Origin: Neobacillus cucumis
Lineage (GTDB): Bacteria > Bacillota > Bacilli > Bacillales > Cytobacillaceae
Length of the DNA: 64,000 nt
Direction: 5' to 3'
Assembly (NCBI RefSeq): GCF_016908975.1
Contig: NZ_JAFBEX010000004.1
Location: 62,001 to 126,000, forward strand
The notes under the pieces are model-generated. The model ran no database searches, was not told the origin of the DNA, and saw only the letters and a list, made by a program, of their open reading frames with translations. Of this stretch, positions 19,101 through 27,549 are shown one piece after another; position 1 is the stretch's first letter, and each line of letters opens with the position of its first letter. The position numbers and the translations under genes were made by a program.

Positions 19101-20044
19101 TAATTCGCTGCCCCGAGCTGCAAATACCTTAATAATCGCTGCCTTTGAACATACAGCCGCTGCGCTTCCTCGATTGACACCTTGGTAAAGTGAATAATGG
19201 TGTCAGGCACCGCTTGAGCCAGTTTAGGAATGTCAACGGAAATGATGGTGGCGATTCTTGTGTACCCGCCGGTGGTTTGCCGGTCGGCGAGGAGAATAAT
19301 GGGCTGCCCGCTTGCGGGGACTTGGATTCCGCCAAATGGGATGGGGTCGGAAATAATATCTGGTCCACCGATGTGTTCTAGCTTTGGTCCCTTTAGCTGA
19401 TAGCCCATCCGATTGGATTGATGGGTAACTATAAATTCTTCATTAAAAAAGCGATTGATACTATGCTCCGTAAATTTATTTTCATGTGGACCTAAAATAA
19501 CCCGTACGGTCAGGCTTTTGCTATATTCTGGTACTAATTCCGGATGCAGTCTCTTAAATGGTTTCCGCAAGCTGGGTGCACCATATAAAACATCATCCTT
19601 TTGTAATGCCCGGCCCTTATATCCTCCGAACTTTCCATTTAGGAAAGTAGACCTGCTGCCTAAAACAAGCGGAACGTCAATACCGCCGCCAACGGCAATA
19701 TAAGCTCTGGCTCCATGATGAGAAGAACCAATTTCTAGAGTTTGTCCCTTTCGTAAAAGGAAGCTTTTCCACATCTTTACCTCTACCCCATCGACTTTAG
19801 GAATAAAATCACCGCCGCAAATCGCAATGACTATATCAGATAAGGCTTCAAGTCTGGGACCTGTCAAGGCTGCCTCTAGAACCGCTTCACCGTCAACATT
19901 TCCTACCAGAATGTTAGCCACTTGCATCGAGAATATATCCATGGCCCCGGATGGACTGATTCCATATTGCTGATAACCAAATCGGCCTAAATCCTGGACC
20001 GTTGTTTGCAGTCCCGGTTTCACGACTTTAAAAATAGCCTTCAT
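19100..20044 (-). CDS. pxpC: 5-oxoprolinase subunit C (KipA/YbgK type)
   Basis: A 314-residue protein of the biotin-dependent carboxylase-like/KipA family. With PxpA and PxpB it forms the ATP-dependent 5-oxoprolinase that opens pyroglutamate to glutamate. The family motif DLGRFGYQQYGISPSGAMD is near the N-terminus, with GGGIDVP and ADRQTTGGY later. The start at 20044 overlaps the pxpA stop as ATGA. An upstream in-frame TTG would lengthen it by four residues and is less likely. In B. subtilis the B/C pair were first described as KipI/KipA, affecting the sporulation kinase KinA. Confidence 0.92.
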   Translation of the reverse strand: MKAIFKVVKPGLQTTVQDLGRFGYQQYGISPSGAMDIFSMQVANILVGNVDGEAVLEAALTGPRLEALSDIVIAICGGDFIPKVDGVEVKMWKSFLLRKGQTLEIGSSHHGARAYIAVGGGIDVPLVLGSRSTFLNGKFGGYKGRALQKDDVLYGAPSLRKPFKRLHPELVPEYSKSLTVRVILGPHENKFTEHSINRFFNEEFIVTHQSNRMGYQLKGPKLEHIGGPDIISDPIPFGGIQVPASGQPIILLADRQTTGGYTRIATIISVDIPKLAQAVPDTIIHFTKVSIEEAQRLYVQRQRLLRYLQLGAAN

Positions 20045-20808
20045 TTTGGTCCCCAACTTTTTCTTATCTGAATGTTTTCTTTAAGTAAGGCCTGCCTTAC
20101 TTTGGTTACAAATTCAAGTGCTTGCGGGTCATCTCCATGCACACAAATGGTATCGGCTTGAATCGCTATATCCGTCCCATCAACTGCCTCGACTTTCCCT
20201 TCTTTAATCATACGAATCACTCGTGTGATGGCAAATTCTGCATCATGGATCATCGCATTTGGTTCTTGGCGCGAGGTTAATGTACCGTCAGGCTGGTAGG
20301 TTCTATCAGCAAACACTTCATGGGCGACTATTAGCCCCTTCTCTTCCCCAGCCTTTGCTAGTTCACTTCCAGCAAGGGCAAATAACACAAGATCAGGATT
20401 CACATCATATACGGCTTGGGCGATGGAATAGGCCAAATCGCGGCTGACGGAGGCCATATTGTATAATGCACCATGCGGCTTTACATGAACTAAGTTCGTT
20501 TCATTCACTTTACAGAAAGCGTCTAAGGCGCCAATTTGATAGATAACAAGATGATAGATTTCTCGTGGAGAAAGCTTTATTTCTCTTCTCCCAAATCCTG
20601 CTAGATCAGGGAATCCAGGATGGGCTCCAATTTGAACTCCATATTGTTTGGCAAGACTAACGGTTTCAAACATAACATTATGGTCTCCGCCATGGTAACC
20701 GCAGGCGATATTCGCTGATGATATGTGCTGTAAAACCTCTTGATCATTCCCAATCTTATAGGCGCCAAAACTTTCTCCTAAATCACTATTCAAATCAATC
20801 ACAGTCAT
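20041..20808 (-). CDS. pxpA: 5-oxoprolinase subunit A (LamB/YcsF)
   Basis: A 255-residue LamB/YcsF family protein. Signature stretches are DLNSDLGESFG at the N-terminus, SANIACGYHGGD, GAHPGFPDLAGFGRR and HVKPHGALYN. These metal- and substrate-binding motifs are intact. It overlaps pxpB by 14 bases upstream and pxpC by 4 bases downstream, so all three subunits come from one coupled mRNA in the order B-A-C. Function: ATP-dependent hydrolysis of 5-oxo-L-proline with PxpB and PxpC. Confidence 0.94.
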   Translation of the reverse strand: MTVIDLNSDLGESFGAYKIGNDQEVLQHISSANIACGYHGGDHNVMFETVSLAKQYGVQIGAHPGFPDLAGFGRREIKLSPREIYHLVIYQIGALDAFCKVNETNLVHVKPHGALYNMASVSRDLAYSIAQAVYDVNPDLVLFALAGSELAKAGEEKGLIVAHEVFADRTYQPDGTLTSRQEPNAMIHDAEFAITRVIRMIKEGKVEAVDGTDIAIQADTICVHGDDPQALEFVTKVRQALLKENIQIRKSWGPK

Positions 20809-21535
20809 TATTTATCTCCCTTTTTATTGTATTTAACTCGTATGTTTGATCAGCCTCTAATGTTTGAATCCTTTTATACTCATGAAAATCAATCGGGTAA
20901 AATTTAATATAGTTCCCAGCCTCAAAAAGAAATGGCGGCCGACGTTCTACGTCAAACAGCTTTACCGGTGTGATCCCGATGATTCTCCATCCAGACGGGA
21001 CCTCAGCTGGATAAATGCCCGTTTGGTTTCCACCAATTCCAACTGAACCTGACGGAATCCTTGGGCGTGGATGTTCAAGCCTAGGAACTGCAAGCTTTTC
21101 TGGCAGCCCTCCTAGATAGGGAAACCCCGGCACAAATCCCATCATATGAATGAGGTATTCCTTGCTTGAATGCAGCTGAATAACCTCTTCTTCACTTAGA
21201 TCATGCGTCCTTGCAACAAACGATAAATCAGGCCCTGTTTCCCCCCCATAATAAACAGGGATTTCATATACTTTTGGATGAGTAGCTTCTTTTTCCATGA
21301 GAGCACAAGCATAGATTTTTTCTATGATCATCACTAGCTCTTCGTATCTTATGACAGTCGGTTGATAATAGATTGCGATAGTACAATAAGCTGGAACCAA
21401 CTCAATTATTCCCTTAATATCCTCTTTTTTTAACCTCGTCATAAAGGTCTGAATCTTGAAGTGAGTCTGTTCACTAATTTCGTTTCCAAAAGAAACTTGA
21501 ATGGCTGAATCACCTAGAAATTTGATTTCGATCAT
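20795..21535 (-). CDS. pxpB: 5-oxoprolinase subunit B (KipI type)
   Basis: A 246-residue PxpB/KipI protein with the family segments GDSAIQVSFG, HMMGFVPGFPYLGGLPE and PRIPSGSVGIGGNQTGIYP. It is the first gene of the operon. A possible promoter on the minus strand (TTGCTA at 21593-21588, 17-base spacer, TATTTT at 21570-21565) lies just upstream. Together with pxpA and pxpC it recycles pyroglutamate; the older B. subtilis name KipI reflects inhibition of KinA. Confidence 0.92.
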   Translation of the reverse strand: MIEIKFLGDSAIQVSFGNEISEQTHFKIQTFMTRLKKEDIKGIIELVPAYCTIAIYYQPTVIRYEELVMIIEKIYACALMEKEATHPKVYEIPVYYGGETGPDLSFVARTHDLSEEEVIQLHSSKEYLIHMMGFVPGFPYLGGLPEKLAVPRLEHPRPRIPSGSVGIGGNQTGIYPAEVPSGWRIIGITPVKLFDVERRPPFLFEAGNYIKFYPIDFHEYKRIQTLEADQTYELNTIKREINNDCD

Positions 21536-21685
21536 GCTAATCCCCTATTTTCTTCTTTGATTTTAAAATATAGATTATTTAGAAAAATAGCAAGAGTAAT
21601 CTAAATACTTAGTTAAGCACTTCGTTTTACAATCGTTTTCAATTGCGCTAAGCTATGATTATTACTAAATATTGGAGGGATTTCG

Positions 21686-22249
21686 ATGTTTGATGTAGTG
21701 GTAATTGGAGCAGGAGCTGCAGGGGCTAGTGCTGCCTTATTCACAGCCAAAGCAGGTAAGAAAACTCTGGTTGTTGATAACGACAAAAGCATGACAAAAC
21801 GGGCTTGGATAGAAAACCATTATGGTGTTGCTGAAATAACTGGACCAGATTTAATTGAAATCGGTAAAAAGCAAATAACTAAGTTTGGGGCTGAATTAGT
21901 AGAAGCTACTGTTACCGATGTTCAAAAATCGGAAAATGGTTTTAAAGTCGTAACAGATCAAAATGAATACGAAGCCCAACATGTGATTGTGGCAACTGGT
22001 GCTTTGGTAACGCTCGCGGAAACCATCGGCCTCAATACAAAGCCAGGTACAGAACCAAGAATTAAAACAGTATTAGATGTTGATGCAGCGGGTAAAACCA
22101 ATATTGAAGGCATCTGGGCAGCAGGAACAGTTGCTGGTGTAAGTGTACATACCATCATTACTGCAGGCGACGGTGCAAAAGTAGCGATTAATGTGATTAG
22201 TGAAATCAATGGTGAACGCTATGTGGACCATGATGTCTTAAAATCTTAA
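21686..22249 (+). CDS. Short FAD-dependent oxidoreductase (thioredoxin-reductase fold, no NADPH domain)
   Basis: A 187-residue flavoprotein that keeps only the FAD half of the thioredoxin reductase fold. The dinucleotide motif GAGAAGASAALF is at about 8-19, and the C-terminal FAD motif GIWAAGTVAG is followed by a helix. The central NADPH-binding domain and the CxxC redox pair are absent, so it cannot be a normal TrxB. There is no sign of a frameshift, and GGAGGG precedes the ATG. It lies 19 bases before a VOC protein and may form an operon with it. Substrate and electron donor are unknown. Confidence 0.8.
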   Translation: MFDVVVIGAGAAGASAALFTAKAGKKTLVVDNDKSMTKRAWIENHYGVAEITGPDLIEIGKKQITKFGAELVEATVTDVQKSENGFKVVTDQNEYEAQHVIVATGALVTLAETIGLNTKPGTEPRIKTVLDVDAAGKTNIEGIWAAGTVAGVSVHTIITAGDGAKVAINVISEINGERYVDHDVLKS

Positions 22250-22268
22250 TGAGCTAAGGAGCAATATA

Positions 22269-22652
22269 ATGGCAGTCAAAAAAATGGACCATGTTGGTAT
22301 CTTTGTAAGCGACCTACAGGCTTCTCTATCCTTTTATCAAGAGATTGTTGGCATGGAATTAAAGAATCAATTTACGATTGCAGATGGGGCTATAACATTA
22401 GCATTCCTTGGCTTCAATGGTTCCGATGAAACGGAATTAGAATTAGTCCATGGCGGAGATCCTAATCTTCCAAGTGAAGGTAAAGTCAACCATGTGGCCT
22501 TCTTAGTCGATGATATTGAAGAGGAATTCGGACGGTTAAAGCAATTGGAGGTAAACTTCCTCAGCGAAGCAGTGGACACTTTGCCAAATGGTTATCGAAA
22601 TTTCTTTGTTCAAGGTCCGGATCGTGAAAAAGTCGAGTTCTTCCAGAGATAA
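22269..22652 (+). CDS. VOC family (glyoxalase-like) protein
   Basis: A 127-residue single VOC protein with two beta-alpha-beta-beta-beta modules. Likely metal ligands are His in MDHVGIFVSDL, Glu in TELELVHG, His in VNHVAFLVDDI and Glu in KVEFFQR. Family members include glyoxalase I and small antibiotic-resistance or isomerase enzymes; sequence alone does not separate these. It follows the short flavoprotein and is followed by a repeat fragment and a terminator. Confidence 0.85.
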   Translation: MAVKKMDHVGIFVSDLQASLSFYQEIVGMELKNQFTIADGAITLAFLGFNGSDETELELVHGGDPNLPSEGKVNHVAFLVDDIEEEFGRLKQLEVNFLSEAVDTLPNGYRNFFVQGPDREKVEFFQR

Positions 22653-22717
22653 TTAGAAAAGCGGTGCCTGAAGCCGGACAATTCTCGAAGTCCAAATTTA
22701 AACATTCTTATATTTTG

Positions 22718-22746
22718 AAAAGAGGCTTGTAAAAGTCTCTTTTTTT
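22718..22746 (+). terminator. Terminator after the flavoprotein/VOC pair
   Basis: A hairpin AAGAGGCTT..AAGTCTCTT (one G-U pair) is followed by seven T. Just upstream, 22655-22700 carries a shrunken copy of the dispersed repeat: TTAGAAAAGCGG and CCGGACAATTCTCGAAGTC without the middle. Confidence 0.8.
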
Positions 22747-22770
22747 GTGTCATTTAAGCGAGGATTACAA

Positions 22771-22800
22771 TTGACAATTATTTCATTCACTCGATAAAAT
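22771..22800 (+). promoter_or_regulatory. Promoter of the DHA2-type exporter
   Basis: TTGACA (22771-22776) and TAAAAT (22795-22800) are separated by 18 bases, about 75 bases before the ATG. Confidence 0.65.
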
Positions 22801-22876
22801 GAGGTGCTAAAATAAATGCAGAGGAGTGCATAGGAAGTATTTGTATTTACATTTCAGAAGAAAAAAGGAGTTTAAT

Positions 22877-24394
22877 ATGATTAAACAGGGCACTAATCTT
22901 AAGCTTGTTGTTACGGGGCTGCTACTCGCCATTTTAATGGCCGCAATGGATAATACCATTGTTGCCACTGCGATGGGAACCATTGTTTCAGACCTTGGAG
23001 GATTTGATAAATTTGTATGGGTAACTTCTGCCTACATGGTTGCTGTTATGGCGGGTATGCCGATATTCGGTAAGCTCTCCGATATGTACGGCCGGAAACG
23101 TTTCTTTCTTTTTGGCTTAATCGTCTTTCTTGTTGGTTCTGCTCTTTGTGGTCTTGCCCAGAGCATCATCCAATTGAGTATTTATCGGGCCATTCAAGGA
23201 ATTGGCGGCGGTGCGCTTATGCCCATTGCGTTCACGATTGTTTTTGACATTTTCCCACCTGAAAACCGTGGCAAAATGACTGGCTTATTAGGAGCTGTTT
23301 TTGGTGCCTCCAGTGTATTAGGACCCTTACTTGGTGCCTATATTACCGATTATATCAGCTGGCATTGGGTCTTTTATGTCAATGTACCAATTGGCATCGT
23401 CTCGATTATATTAATTGTTCGGTACTACCATGAATCCTTACAGCATACAAAGCAAAAAATTGACTATCTAGGAGCGATTACCCTTGTCATCTCTGTGATC
23501 AGTCTGATGTTTGCCCTGGAATTAGGCGGTAAGGAATATGATTGGGACTCAGTTCAAATCATCAGTTTATTTGCAAGCTTTTTTATCTTTTTTATAGCCT
23601 TCTTTATTGCCGAATTTAAGGCAGCTGAACCCATTTTACCGCTATGGCTGTTTAAGCGGCGTTTGTTTGCCGCATCGCAAATTCTCTCGTTCCTTTATGG
23701 AGGAACATTTATTATTTTAACCGTGTTTATTCCTATATTCGTGCAAGCTGTCTATGGTGGCACTGCTAAAAATGCTGGATTAATTTTAACTCCGATGATG
23801 TTAGGGTCGGTGGCAGGCAGCTCGATTGGAGGGATCTTTTTAACGAAGACGTCTTTCCGAAATTTGATGTTCTTATCGATTATTTCTTATATTGCCGGCA
23901 TGTATTTACTGGGTACGATGACGGTTGATACAGCCCGTTACTTACTGACCATCTATATGATTTTAGTTGGATTTGGGGTCGGCTTTTCCTTCTCCTTGCT
24001 TCCAACTGCCTCGATGCATAATCTTGAACCTCAATACCGAGGAACAGCTAATTCTACTAATGCCTTCTTACGTTCTTTTGGTATGACATTAGGAGTTACC
24101 ATATTTGGTACGCTGCAAGGTAATATGTTTACCGATCAATTAACAGAGGCATTTAAGGGGATGCAAGGAAATGGTGGATCGTCATTTCAAATGGGGGACC
24201 CTCGGCAAATTTTCCAAGCCAGTGAACGTACGAAAATTCCGGATTTTATTTTAGATAAAATTGTTCATGCCATGTCCTATTCCATTACACACACCTTTAT
24301 GCTTACACTCATTCCGATTGCCCTCGCAGCTATTACCATCTTTTTCATGGGGAAAGCCCGTGTAGAAGTAACGAAACAAACAGCGAAGGACTAA
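22877..24394 (+). CDS. DHA2-family (14-TM) multidrug MFS exporter
   Basis: A 505-residue MFS protein of the EmrB/QacA drug:H+ antiporter group. The N-terminal MDNTIVATAMGTI (helix-1 motif D1), motif A GKLSDMYGRKRFF, and motif C GAVFGASSVLGPLLGAYI are all present, and about 14 hydrophobic segments can be counted. ATG at 22877 is preceded by AAAAAAGGAG; an upstream in-frame extension to 22826 is not supported. It stands alone between a promoter and a terminator. The drug range cannot be inferred. Confidence 0.9.
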   Translation: MIKQGTNLKLVVTGLLLAILMAAMDNTIVATAMGTIVSDLGGFDKFVWVTSAYMVAVMAGMPIFGKLSDMYGRKRFFLFGLIVFLVGSALCGLAQSIIQLSIYRAIQGIGGGALMPIAFTIVFDIFPPENRGKMTGLLGAVFGASSVLGPLLGAYITDYISWHWVFYVNVPIGIVSIILIVRYYHESLQHTKQKIDYLGAITLVISVISLMFALELGGKEYDWDSVQIISLFASFFIFFIAFFIAEFKAAEPILPLWLFKRRLFAASQILSFLYGGTFIILTVFIPIFVQAVYGGTAKNAGLILTPMMLGSVAGSSIGGIFLTKTSFRNLMFLSIISYIAGMYLLGTMTVDTARYLLTIYMILVGFGVGFSFSLLPTASMHNLEPQYRGTANSTNAFLRSFGMTLGVTIFGTLQGNMFTDQLTEAFKGMQGNGGSSFQMGDPRQIFQASERTKIPDFILDKIVHAMSYSITHTFMLTLIPIALAAITIFFMGKARVEVTKQTAKD

Positions 24395-24400
24395 AATAAC

Positions 24401-24432
24401 GAAAGCACTGACCCACGGGCCAGTGCTTTCTT
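24401..24432. terminator. Bidirectional terminator
   Basis: A 10-bp stem (GAAAGCACTG, 24401-24410, with 24421-24430) between convergent genes serves the exporter and the minus-strand gene at 24435. Confidence 0.85.
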
Positions 24433-24434
24433 TG

Positions 24435-24836
24435 TTATACTTTGAGGTCATTGCCCTCTGCCACAATATGATACAGTAAATGAGCTAAATGATGAACCGG
24501 ACCGTACGCTTCCTCTTCTTCTTCTTGCTCTGATTCCTCACCAGCATAAACATCGCTTAAAAATAGCGCCATAAATTCATAAAAATCTTTCAGCTGAAAA
24601 GAATAACAGCCAATGGGCTCCTCTTGATCCTCCTGATATTGCAAAACCATATAAGAAAGCGCCCCATCAATGTCAGCAGCATCAAAAAAGACAAAGAAGC
24701 CTATATTGGTGTCTAATTCAAATAATTGTCTCGTCCCGCCTGCAGTGGCTTTTTCGAACTCTTGCTGATTTAATTTCTGTATCTGCATACTGTCTACATT
24801 ATCTTCTTGGTGAAATCCAACGATAAATGATTTCAT
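24435..24836 (-). CDS. Conserved-looking acidic cytosolic protein, function unknown
   Basis: A 133-residue acidic soluble protein that I do not recognise. It has no signal peptide or membrane segment. A Glu-rich stretch (SEQEEEEEA) lies near residue 110, and the body has the alternating pattern of a small alpha/beta fold. ATG at 24836 is clearly the start, because AAGGAGGATATC precedes it; an in-frame extension to 24872 is not supported. It is likely transcribed alone and ends at the shared bidirectional terminator. Confidence 0.7.
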   Translation of the reverse strand: MKSFIVGFHQEDNVDSMQIQKLNQQEFEKATAGGTRQLFELDTNIGFFVFFDAADIDGALSYMVLQYQEDQEEPIGCYSFQLKDFYEFMALFLSDVYAGEESEQEEEEEAYGPVHHLAHLLYHIVAEGNDLKV

Positions 24837-24914
24837 GATATCCTCCTTAACCTCTGCTAAAGTAACACACATACAAATAGGATACCCATTTTAGCATTCA
24901 TTTCATTCAGGCGA

Positions 24915-25088
24915 TTATTGTTCGTCTTCAATTCTCTCGTGGTTATATTCTGTTAAAAGAGGATTTTCAGTTGTAGCGAAACGGGCTGTTTGTAAACTCA
25001 TTTCTGGTTCAACACCGTAAAGTTGCTCCATCGCCTTTTTTTCCCATTCCTCATCTTCAAACAGTTGCTTAGCATCTGGCTCTTTCAT
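24915..25088 (-). CDS. Small acidic hypothetical protein
   Basis: A 57-residue soluble acidic protein beginning MKEPDAKQLF, of unknown function. The start at 25088 has GAGGTG seven bases upstream. A longer version starting at 25115 lacks a ribosome-binding site. It follows the PLP enzyme gene by 28 bases and may be co-transcribed with it. Confidence 0.6.
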   Translation of the reverse strand: MKEPDAKQLFEDEEWEKKAMEQLYGVEPEMSLQTARFATTENPLLTEYNHERIEDEQ

Positions 25089-25116
25089 TTCGATCACCTC
25101 GTTTACTTTATTCATT

Positions 25117-26292
25117 TTAATCCATTAAAGACTGTTTTAGATCATCAATTAAGACATTGATATCTTCAAGACCAACTGCAAGACGAATCGTCCCCGGACT
25201 TATATGTTCTCTTAGTAACTGTCCCTCATTATTACTAAGGTTAGGAGATGACACAAGACTTTCAAAAGAACCAAAGGACACCCCGATTTTAAAAGCTTTC
25301 AATTTGTTAACGACTTTTTCCACTTGGCGGTAATGAGCTTCCCTTAATTCGAAACTCATTAAGCCGCTGTAACCGGTTAATAACTTTTTTCCTAGTAAAT
25401 AATCCGAATGGGTTGCTAGTCCAGGAAAATGAACCTTTGCTACATGGGGATGTGACTCTAAAAACGCGGCTACTTTTAAAGCATTCTCCTGGTGGGCGAG
25501 CAACCGTAAAGGTAATGTCCGTAATCCGCGCAATAATAATGTTACCTCAGAGGGAGGCATGACAGCACCCATTAGCAGGTATTCCTTATCAAAAATCGAC
25601 TTCATGATTTTCTTACTAGTTATTAATGCCCCGCCTAGAACATCACTATGACCACCAAGATATTTAGAGGCAGCGTGAACTACGATATCGATCCCATGCG
25701 TTAGTGGCTTCTGAAATAATGGAGTGGCCCATGTATTATCGATAATGGTGCGGATACCGTTTGTCTTTGCCAGTCGACTGACGGCTGGAAGGTCAACCAA
25801 ACGATAGCTCATATCCGTGGGGCTTTCCAGAACGATGACTTTCGTGTTGGATTGGATGGCCTGAGAAATTTCCTCGGTATTAGTAGAATATACAACCGAA
25901 TGACTTATATTAAATTTCCCTAGATATTTGAGTAGTTCCATGGTCGAGTAATATAAATGACTGACACAAAGGATATGGTCACCACTTTGAACACTATTGA
26001 TAATCGCTGCCGTAATCGCTGCCATTCCAGATGCAAAGGTTTTGCATTCCTCCCCTCGTTCTAAAGCAGCTAACTTCTTTTCAACAATTTCAACGGTTGG
26101 ATTGGTGCCTCTTCCATATACATAATGTTGTTTTTCGAACTGTACTGCTTCCGAAAGCTCATCCAGTGTTGGGTACGTAAATAAGGTGTTTTGAAAAGTC
26201 GGCGGAACAACTGCCCCAGCAAAGCGCTCCCGGTCTTCTTCAAATTGCATACAAATCTGTTTATCGATTTCAAAATCTTTTATATGTGACAT
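25117..26292 (-). CDS. Cys/Met metabolism PLP-dependent enzyme (CGS-like)
   Basis: A 391-residue PLP enzyme of the cystathionine gamma-synthase superfamily. The PLP Lys is in HAASKYLGGHSDVLGG, and YGRGTNPTVE and ASGMAAITAA are present. It is the third member of this family in the window but lies far from the S-box operon and has no riboswitch. ATG at 26292 follows TAGGAG; an upstream in-frame extension is less likely. It could be a methionine gamma-lyase, O-acetylhomoserine sulfhydrylase or cystathionine lyase; sequence reading cannot decide. Confidence 0.82.
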   Translation of the reverse strand: MSHIKDFEIDKQICMQFEEDRERFAGAVVPPTFQNTLFTYPTLDELSEAVQFEKQHYVYGRGTNPTVEIVEKKLAALERGEECKTFASGMAAITAAIINSVQSGDHILCVSHLYYSTMELLKYLGKFNISHSVVYSTNTEEISQAIQSNTKVIVLESPTDMSYRLVDLPAVSRLAKTNGIRTIIDNTWATPLFQKPLTHGIDIVVHAASKYLGGHSDVLGGALITSKKIMKSIFDKEYLLMGAVMPPSEVTLLLRGLRTLPLRLLAHQENALKVAAFLESHPHVAKVHFPGLATHSDYLLGKKLLTGYSGLMSFELREAHYRQVEKVVNKLKAFKIGVSFGSFESLVSSPNLSNNEGQLLREHISPGTIRLAVGLEDINVLIDDLKQSLMD

Positions 26293-26356
26293 CTTTGAAA
26301 ATCTCCTACAAGTAGCGTTTTCCTTATTCTCTGCCATCAGTTTTTATTCATTCAAA

Positions 26357-26387
26357 ATAAAAAAAATACCAGCCTATAAGACTGGTA
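26357..26387 (-). terminator. Terminator of corA
   Basis: On the minus strand the stem TACCAG..CTGGTA (26387-26382 with 26372-26367) is followed by an eight-T run, just after the corA stop codon. Confidence 0.75.
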
Positions 26388-26389
26388 GA

Positions 26390-27328
26390 TTAGAAATATT
26401 TCTTTTTCCAAAAAATAAATGCTGTTAAGCTCGTTAAAAATGCCGAGAGGATTAATGGGAAGGCATAGGAATGGCGTGCGTGCTGGAAAGGAATATCCAC
26501 GTTCATCCCATAAAAGCTAGCCACCATCGTTGGGAAGGACAAAATAATCGTAATGGACGTTAAAAACTTCATCACAATGTTCAAGTTATTCGAAATGATG
26601 GAGGCAAATGCATTCATCATCCCTGATAAAATGGATCGATAGGTTTCTGCCATTTCAATCGCCTGGGTTTTTTCGATAATAACGTCCTCTAATAAATCTT
26701 TGTCTTCCTCATACATTTTTAAGTAATTGAAGCGCAAGATTTTATCGAGGACAACCTTATTTGATTTTAACGATGTCGTAAAATAAACTAAACTTTTTTC
26801 TAATGCTAGAAACGCATACAGTTCTTTATTTTTTAATGATTGGTGTATTTCACGTTCGATGTCGTTTGTTTTCTTATTAATAAGCTTAAGATAACGAAGA
26901 TAGTAAGACGAAATCACAAACAATAATTGCAAAGCAAACCGAGTTTTTTTAAACGTATAAAAATCTTTCACACGATTTTTCCGGAATTCTTCAATAATCG
27001 GTGAATCCTTTAATGAAACCGTAATAATATTATCCTCCGTTAAGATGATGCCAATCGGAATGGTTTCATACACAGCGAGACCTGAATCATCTTGGACAAT
27101 ATAGGGAAAGTCGACGATAATATATACTCGGCCGTCATCCCGTTCAATCCTCGGACGTTCTTCATCATCCAGTGCGTCTTTAATAATATCTACATCAACC
27201 TGAGCATCATTTGAAACTTTATTTATTTCTTCTGCTGTTGGGGCATACATATTGACCCAGCAGCCTTTTGTGACAATGTCAACCTGCTCGAGAACCCTTG
27301 TTTCAGAGCTTTTAAAAATCTCTAACAT
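26390..27328 (-). CDS. corA: CorA family magnesium/divalent cation channel
   Basis: A 312-residue CorA protein with a long cytoplasmic N-terminal domain and two C-terminal membrane helices. The signature GMN lies in SFYGMNVDIPF between the helices, forming the pore mouth. ATG at 27328 follows AGAGGAGG. The gene has its own promoter (27504-27532) and an unusual folded 5' leader (27355-27497), so expression may be controlled at RNA level, as expected for an ion transporter. Mg2+ is the usual substrate; Co2+ or Ni2+ are possible. Confidence 0.92.
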   Translation of the reverse strand: MLEIFKSSETRVLEQVDIVTKGCWVNMYAPTAEEINKVSNDAQVDVDIIKDALDDEERPRIERDDGRVYIIVDFPYIVQDDSGLAVYETIPIGIILTEDNIITVSLKDSPIIEEFRKNRVKDFYTFKKTRFALQLLFVISSYYLRYLKLINKKTNDIEREIHQSLKNKELYAFLALEKSLVYFTTSLKSNKVVLDKILRFNYLKMYEEDKDLLEDVIIEKTQAIEMAETYRSILSGMMNAFASIISNNLNIVMKFLTSITIILSFPTMVASFYGMNVDIPFQHARHSYAFPLILSAFLTSLTAFIFWKKKYF

Positions 27329-27354
27329 AGCAAAACCTCCTCTAATCATTGTTT

Positions 27355-27497
27355 GAGGAAGCCAACAACCTTTTTAAGAGTTGATATTTTGATATTCAAT
27401 TCAATCAATTCTAAGATCACATTGACTTCCTCCCGCCTACTTGGGTCCGGGTCTACGGAATAACTCAAAAATATCAACTCCCTTAATCTTTATATCC
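27355..27497 (-). ncRNA. Structured 5' leader of corA, possible cis-regulatory RNA
   Basis: A perfect 13-bp helix (27468-27480 pairs with 27378-27390; AAAATATCAACTC on the plus strand) encloses 77 bases. Within and after it, GAGGAAG (minus strand, 27432-27426) can pair with CTTCCTC (27361-27355), and the latter lies next to the GAGGAGG ribosome-binding site and can partly pair with it instead. This gives two mutually exclusive pairings. It does not match the M-box, ykoY or NiCo motifs that I can recall. Confidence 0.5.
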
Positions 27498-27503
27498 TAT
27501 CCT

Positions 27504-27532
27504 ATCATAAACCGAAATGCCTCAAAGTACAA
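27504..27532 (-). promoter_or_regulatory. Promoter of corA leader
   Basis: On the minus strand TTGTAC (27532-27527) and TATGAT (27509-27504) are 17 bases apart. Transcription would start near 27497, immediately before the 13-bp leader helix. Confidence 0.65.
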
Positions 27533-27549
27533 AGGAGTTTTTTTAGGAA

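Noticed and set aside
27355-27497. M-box (Mg2+) riboswitch in front of corA
   Set aside because: The conserved M-box loops I know are not visible, so I left the leader unassigned.
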